Under the pieces are notes generated by a model that did not search any database, was not told the DNA's origin, and saw only the letters and a list, made by a program, of their open reading frames with translations. From an uncultured Salinimicrobium sp. (lineage in GTDB: Bacteria > Bacteroidota > Bacteroidia > Flavobacteriales > Flavobacteriaceae): DNA of 64,000 nucleotides. Positions 61,196 to 64,000 of the stretch are shown piece by piece. How positions within the stretch are numbered: position 1 is the first letter of the stretch; each line of letters starts with the position of its first letter. A program made the translations under genes and the position numbers. The DNA lies in NCBI GenBank assembly GCA_946887075.1, contig CAMPKA010000002.1:124001-188000 (forward strand). The letters run 5' to 3'.

Positions 61196-63940
61196 ATGCT
61201 TATGAATTTCACATACAGGTTTACATTGAGCTTTGCCGTCATTTTGCTCTGCATGACGAATTCGGACGCCCAGGAGAAGGATGAGGAGATCCTGCTCGAA
61301 TTCAACAGGAATGGCATTACGAGTATTTCCGCTCCAGATGATCCTTATCAGGCCAATGTGGTCAGTTCAGGAGAGACGTGGGGTAGGTCGGTGGTCCTCT
61401 ATCAGATAGGAGAGGGAGATTGGCTGCAACTGTATACCGGAGAAACCCGGATGAGCAAAACGGATGACAAGGTTGTGTACAGCGATTATATCAAGGGAAT
61501 GCCCCTGGAAATGGAGCGTACTTTTGAGCAGAAACAGGGCGGTCTGGATTGGGAAATCCGCCTGGAAAACCGGAGCGAATTTCCCATAACAATCGGGGAT
61601 CTCTACCTGCCGATTCCATGGAGGAACCCCGGCAGTCCGGATCCTTCCTATAATTTCGAGAAATCCTTTACCAAACATCAACATATAGCTGGTAATAGTT
61701 CATTTCTCTATTTTACCCGACCATCAGGGGAACCACCATACCTCCTGGTTATGACCAAACCGGGAACGCGTCTGGAATATTTTGAAGAGGATAACGGTTT
61801 TCGGGTCTTCATACATTCGAAACACGCTGCAGGACTACAGGAGAAAGGAACCTGGAGGCTGGAAAACACCTCCCTCGAACTCAACCCTCAGGGAGGGGAA
61901 AAGGATGCTGTTGTATACGGGCTGAGAATGGAATGGGCAGAAAGCTATGATCAGATGAGAGAGATTCTGTATGAGAACGGGCTTTTTGATGTACGGGTGG
62001 TGCCCGGTATGACCCTCCCCCAGGGTTTGGAGGCCGAGTTCTCCCTGCATACCAAAAATGAAATCGATTCCATCGTACCGGAATTTCCTTCGCGGACCAG
62101 GCTGGAAACTCTGGAGACGGACCGGGAGGATCACCTGATGTATGCAGTGAACTTCGATAAGTTGGGAGAGAATTTACTGACCATCTACTACAACGGGGGA
62201 GAGAAATCCATTCTGGAGTTTTTCTCCACTGAACCCGTGCGCACCTTGATCAAGAAGAGGAGTCAGTTCATTACGGAAAAACAGCAACACAGGGATTCAA
62301 CCAAGTGGTATGATGGCCTGTATTCTGTCTGGGACATGAAAAATGAAGTGCTCAGAGGCCCGGATAATACAGACGGGTTCAATCACTGGTGGGGGTATGT
62401 CCTGGCTGCCGATGATCCTGCCCTGTCAAAAGCCCCTTTTGTTGCAGCCAAGAATGTATACATGCCGGATGATCAGGAAATCGAATCCCTGGAGTACTAC
62501 ATCGAAAACTTTGTCTGGGGAGGATTGCAGCGTACCGATGAGGAATCTCCTTATCCCTATGGGATATATGGGACCCCGAACTGGAAGGTGAACCGGAATG
62601 AATTTCTTCGGGCCGGGGTGAAAAACAGGAACCTGGATAAAATGAACATATGGCGGTCGTACGATTATCCCCACATCATGATGATGTATTATCATATGTA
62701 TGAGATTGCGAAGTTCTATCCAGAGAAAACCTCCTACCTCGATGCAGCTGGTTATCTGGAAAGGGCGTTCCAGACCGCGAAGGCACTTTTTACCTACCCG
62801 TATGAGATCCTTCCCTGGTATGATACCTATAAATGGGGCCTGTACAATGAACTGGTCATCCTGCCTCTGATAAAGAGCCTCGAAGAAGCGGGCCGCCAGG
62901 AAGATGCCGACTGGCTGAGACATGAATGGGAAAAAAAGGTGAAATATTTCGTGTATGATGATAAGTATCCCTTCAGGAGCGAATACAGTTTTGACCGGAC
63001 CGCCTTCGAATCTACCTACGCATTTGCGAAGTACGGTACCCTCAACGAGATGAAACCCGATCAAAATCTGTGGTATGATGTGAAGCTTGAAAAATGGTAT
63101 TCCCATCCGGATGTTGACCAGGAAGACAGCCGGGATTTCATGGAGAGACAGCTCATGGCCGGGCTGGCAGTCAGGGGATGGCTGGAACCATCCTATTATA
63201 CGCTGGGATCCGACTTCAGCCTGAGTTATATGGCCAGAATGGGAGGATGGGGAATTCTTGACTATGGACTACACTTCGCAGAAGAGCCATGGGATTGGCT
63301 CCAGTTGGGCTACGCGTCCTACCTGAGTTCCTTTGCGCTGATGAACACAGGAACACCCGAATCGAATTACGGCTATTGGTTCCCGGGTAAAGAAAATGAC
63401 GGGGCTACCGGATGGGCGTTTAACAGACAAAAATACGGGCAGATATGGTTGCAGGACAGGTCTAATCCCCGGGGAGCCTGGATATATGATGGTGAGGCCG
63501 ATCTGGGCAACGGTGCGATCTTTCGGACCGCTGCCACCATAATTGCCGAGGATCCCCTTTTTGGCTGGATCGCCTATGGGGGAAACTTAAAGAGAGAAGA
63601 TGAGGCATTGGCCGTAGTGCCCGAGGACGGGGTGGGAATTAAATTTGCCCTGGTCACTCAGGAGGGAAGACTCATAGCGGAACTCAACAGGGATAGGTTC
63701 TCCCAAACGGCCCCGATAAAGACAGACCAGGAGGGAAACCATTTCAGATTTCCCATCCAGAATGTTACCGGGGATTCGCATCAGCTACAAATTAAACTGA
63801 CAGGTACTCCGGATTCCGAATATGCCCTGTTTCTTGACGGGCAACCTCTGGGAGATATTGAATTAAAGGGTGCCTACGAGGTTACCAAAGCTTTTCTTTT
63901 GCCAGAGGCGGGGGGGACCCTGGAATTACGTAAACTTTAA
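61196..63940 (+). CDS. Secreted DUF5695-like protein, copy 2
   Basis: A 914-residue paralog of the preceding protein. Signal peptide MLMNFTYRFTLSFAVILLCM, cleavage near SDA. The shared landmarks are in the same order: QQHRDSTKWYDGLYSVWDMK, IENFVWGGLQRTDEESPYPY, MNIWRSYDYPHIMMMYYHMY, YEILPWYDTYKWGLYNELV, EWEKKVKYFVYDD and SYLSSFALMNTGTPESNYGY. The aromatic and acidic residues of these motifs are kept in both copies, so both are probably active. The N-terminal third is more diverged, which may change specificity. It is immediately followed by another signal-peptide gene (stop codon TAA then ATG), so the run continues beyond the window. The family name is tentative. Confidence 0.65.
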   Translation: MLMNFTYRFTLSFAVILLCMTNSDAQEKDEEILLEFNRNGITSISAPDDPYQANVVSSGETWGRSVVLYQIGEGDWLQLYTGETRMSKTDDKVVYSDYIKGMPLEMERTFEQKQGGLDWEIRLENRSEFPITIGDLYLPIPWRNPGSPDPSYNFEKSFTKHQHIAGNSSFLYFTRPSGEPPYLLVMTKPGTRLEYFEEDNGFRVFIHSKHAAGLQEKGTWRLENTSLELNPQGGEKDAVVYGLRMEWAESYDQMREILYENGLFDVRVVPGMTLPQGLEAEFSLHTKNEIDSIVPEFPSRTRLETLETDREDHLMYAVNFDKLGENLLTIYYNGGEKSILEFFSTEPVRTLIKKRSQFITEKQQHRDSTKWYDGLYSVWDMKNEVLRGPDNTDGFNHWWGYVLAADDPALSKAPFVAAKNVYMPDDQEIESLEYYIENFVWGGLQRTDEESPYPYGIYGTPNWKVNRNEFLRAGVKNRNLDKMNIWRSYDYPHIMMMYYHMYEIAKFYPEKTSYLDAAGYLERAFQTAKALFTYPYEILPWYDTYKWGLYNELVILPLIKSLEEAGRQEDADWLRHEWEKKVKYFVYDDKYPFRSEYSFDRTAFESTYAFAKYGTLNEMKPDQNLWYDVKLEKWYSHPDVDQEDSRDFMERQLMAGLAVRGWLEPSYYTLGSDFSLSYMARMGGWGILDYGLHFAEEPWDWLQLGYASYLSSFALMNTGTPESNYGYWFPGKENDGATGWAFNRQKYGQIWLQDRSNPRGAWIYDGEADLGNGAIFRTAATIIAEDPLFGWIAYGGNLKREDEALAVVPEDGVGIKFALVTQEGRLIAELNRDRFSQTAPIKTDQEGNHFRFPIQNVTGDSHQLQIKLTGTPDSEYALFLDGQPLGDIELKGAYEVTKAFLLPEAGGTLELRKL

Positions 63941-64000
63941 ATGATTATGAAAAAGGCGAGTCTGAAACTTTCAGTCCTTAAGTCACAGTTGATACTTCTT
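63941..64000 (+). CDS. Start of a further exported protein, truncated by the window edge
   Basis: An ATG at 63941 directly follows the stop of the previous gene and opens a frame of 20 codons to the edge (MIMKKASLKLSVLKSQLILL). A basic start followed by hydrophobic residues looks like a signal peptide; the internal ATG at 63947 is also possible. No function can be assigned. Confidence 0.5.
   Translation, partial: MIMKKASLKLSVLKSQLILL

Noticed and set aside
1..64000. Search for CRISPR arrays, tRNA or rRNA genes, insertion sequences and phage genes
   Set aside because: No regular direct repeats, cloverleaf-like sequences, transposase or phage motifs were noticed; tRNAscan or an ISfinder search could overrule this.

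Overview
The window looks like a chromosomal segment of a marine-type member of the Bacteroidota, most likely a flavobacterium. The evidence is two tandem SusC/SusD pairs, many TonB-dependent outer-membrane proteins, type IX secretion sorting domains at the C-termini of two large secreted proteins, TAnnTTTG-like promoter elements with few Shine-Dalgarno sites, DUF4374 and PepSY proteins, and a Nudix-type arabinose regulator. No rRNA, tRNA, insertion sequence, phage gene or CRISPR array was seen. Species cannot be fixed from the sequence alone.

Layout. 1-612 (minus) is the start of an APC-family amino-acid permease that runs off the left edge. 794-5753 is a three-gene iron-uptake locus (TonB receptor, DUF4374 lipoprotein, PepSY membrane protein) with the architecture of the Bacteroides XusABC xenosiderophore system. 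It is followed by a VIT/CCC1-type metal transporter (5932-6657). 6720-10000 (minus) is a response regulator, histidine kinase, PepSY-like lipoprotein and beta-propeller protein, divergent from a second small PepSY-like secreted protein (10116-10547).

10726-18873 is a sulfur-assimilation and methionine block. A SAM riboswitch leads into metX and a homoserine dehydrogenase. Then come an Rrf2-type regulator, a CysH-type reductase, a sulfite reductase with an added C-terminal HEPN-like domain, two siroheme-synthesis enzymes and a ferredoxin-NADP reductase. An aldo/keto reductase follows.

19905-36938 is an L-arabinose locus. A divergent Nudix-type regulator (AraR-like, with a decayed Nudix box) faces a long same-strand run: araB, araD, araA, aldose 1-epimerase, sodium/sugar symporter and split transketolase. 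The run continues without a clear break into three peptidases (M1, M24 Xaa-Pro aminopeptidase, S9 dipeptidyl peptidase IV) and a GH97 glycosidase. Arabinose catabolism next to proline-specific peptidases suggests use of arabinosylated, hydroxyproline-rich glycoproteins. This is the most interesting hypothesis in the window and is inference.

36993-41926 (minus) is a translationally coupled pair of probable T9SS cargo proteins: an FG-GAP/ASPIC-UnbV/fibronectin protein and a vanadium-haloperoxidase-like enzyme. 42415-43353 is a secreted HEFSH metallopeptidase-like protein. 43661-54876 is a polysaccharide (or glycoprotein) uptake locus with two SusC/SusD pairs and a discoidin-like surface lipoprotein, closed by a strong terminator. 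55340-63940 holds a further outer-membrane beta-barrel protein and two tandem paralogous secreted proteins of DUF5695 type, and the next signal-peptide protein begins at 63941.
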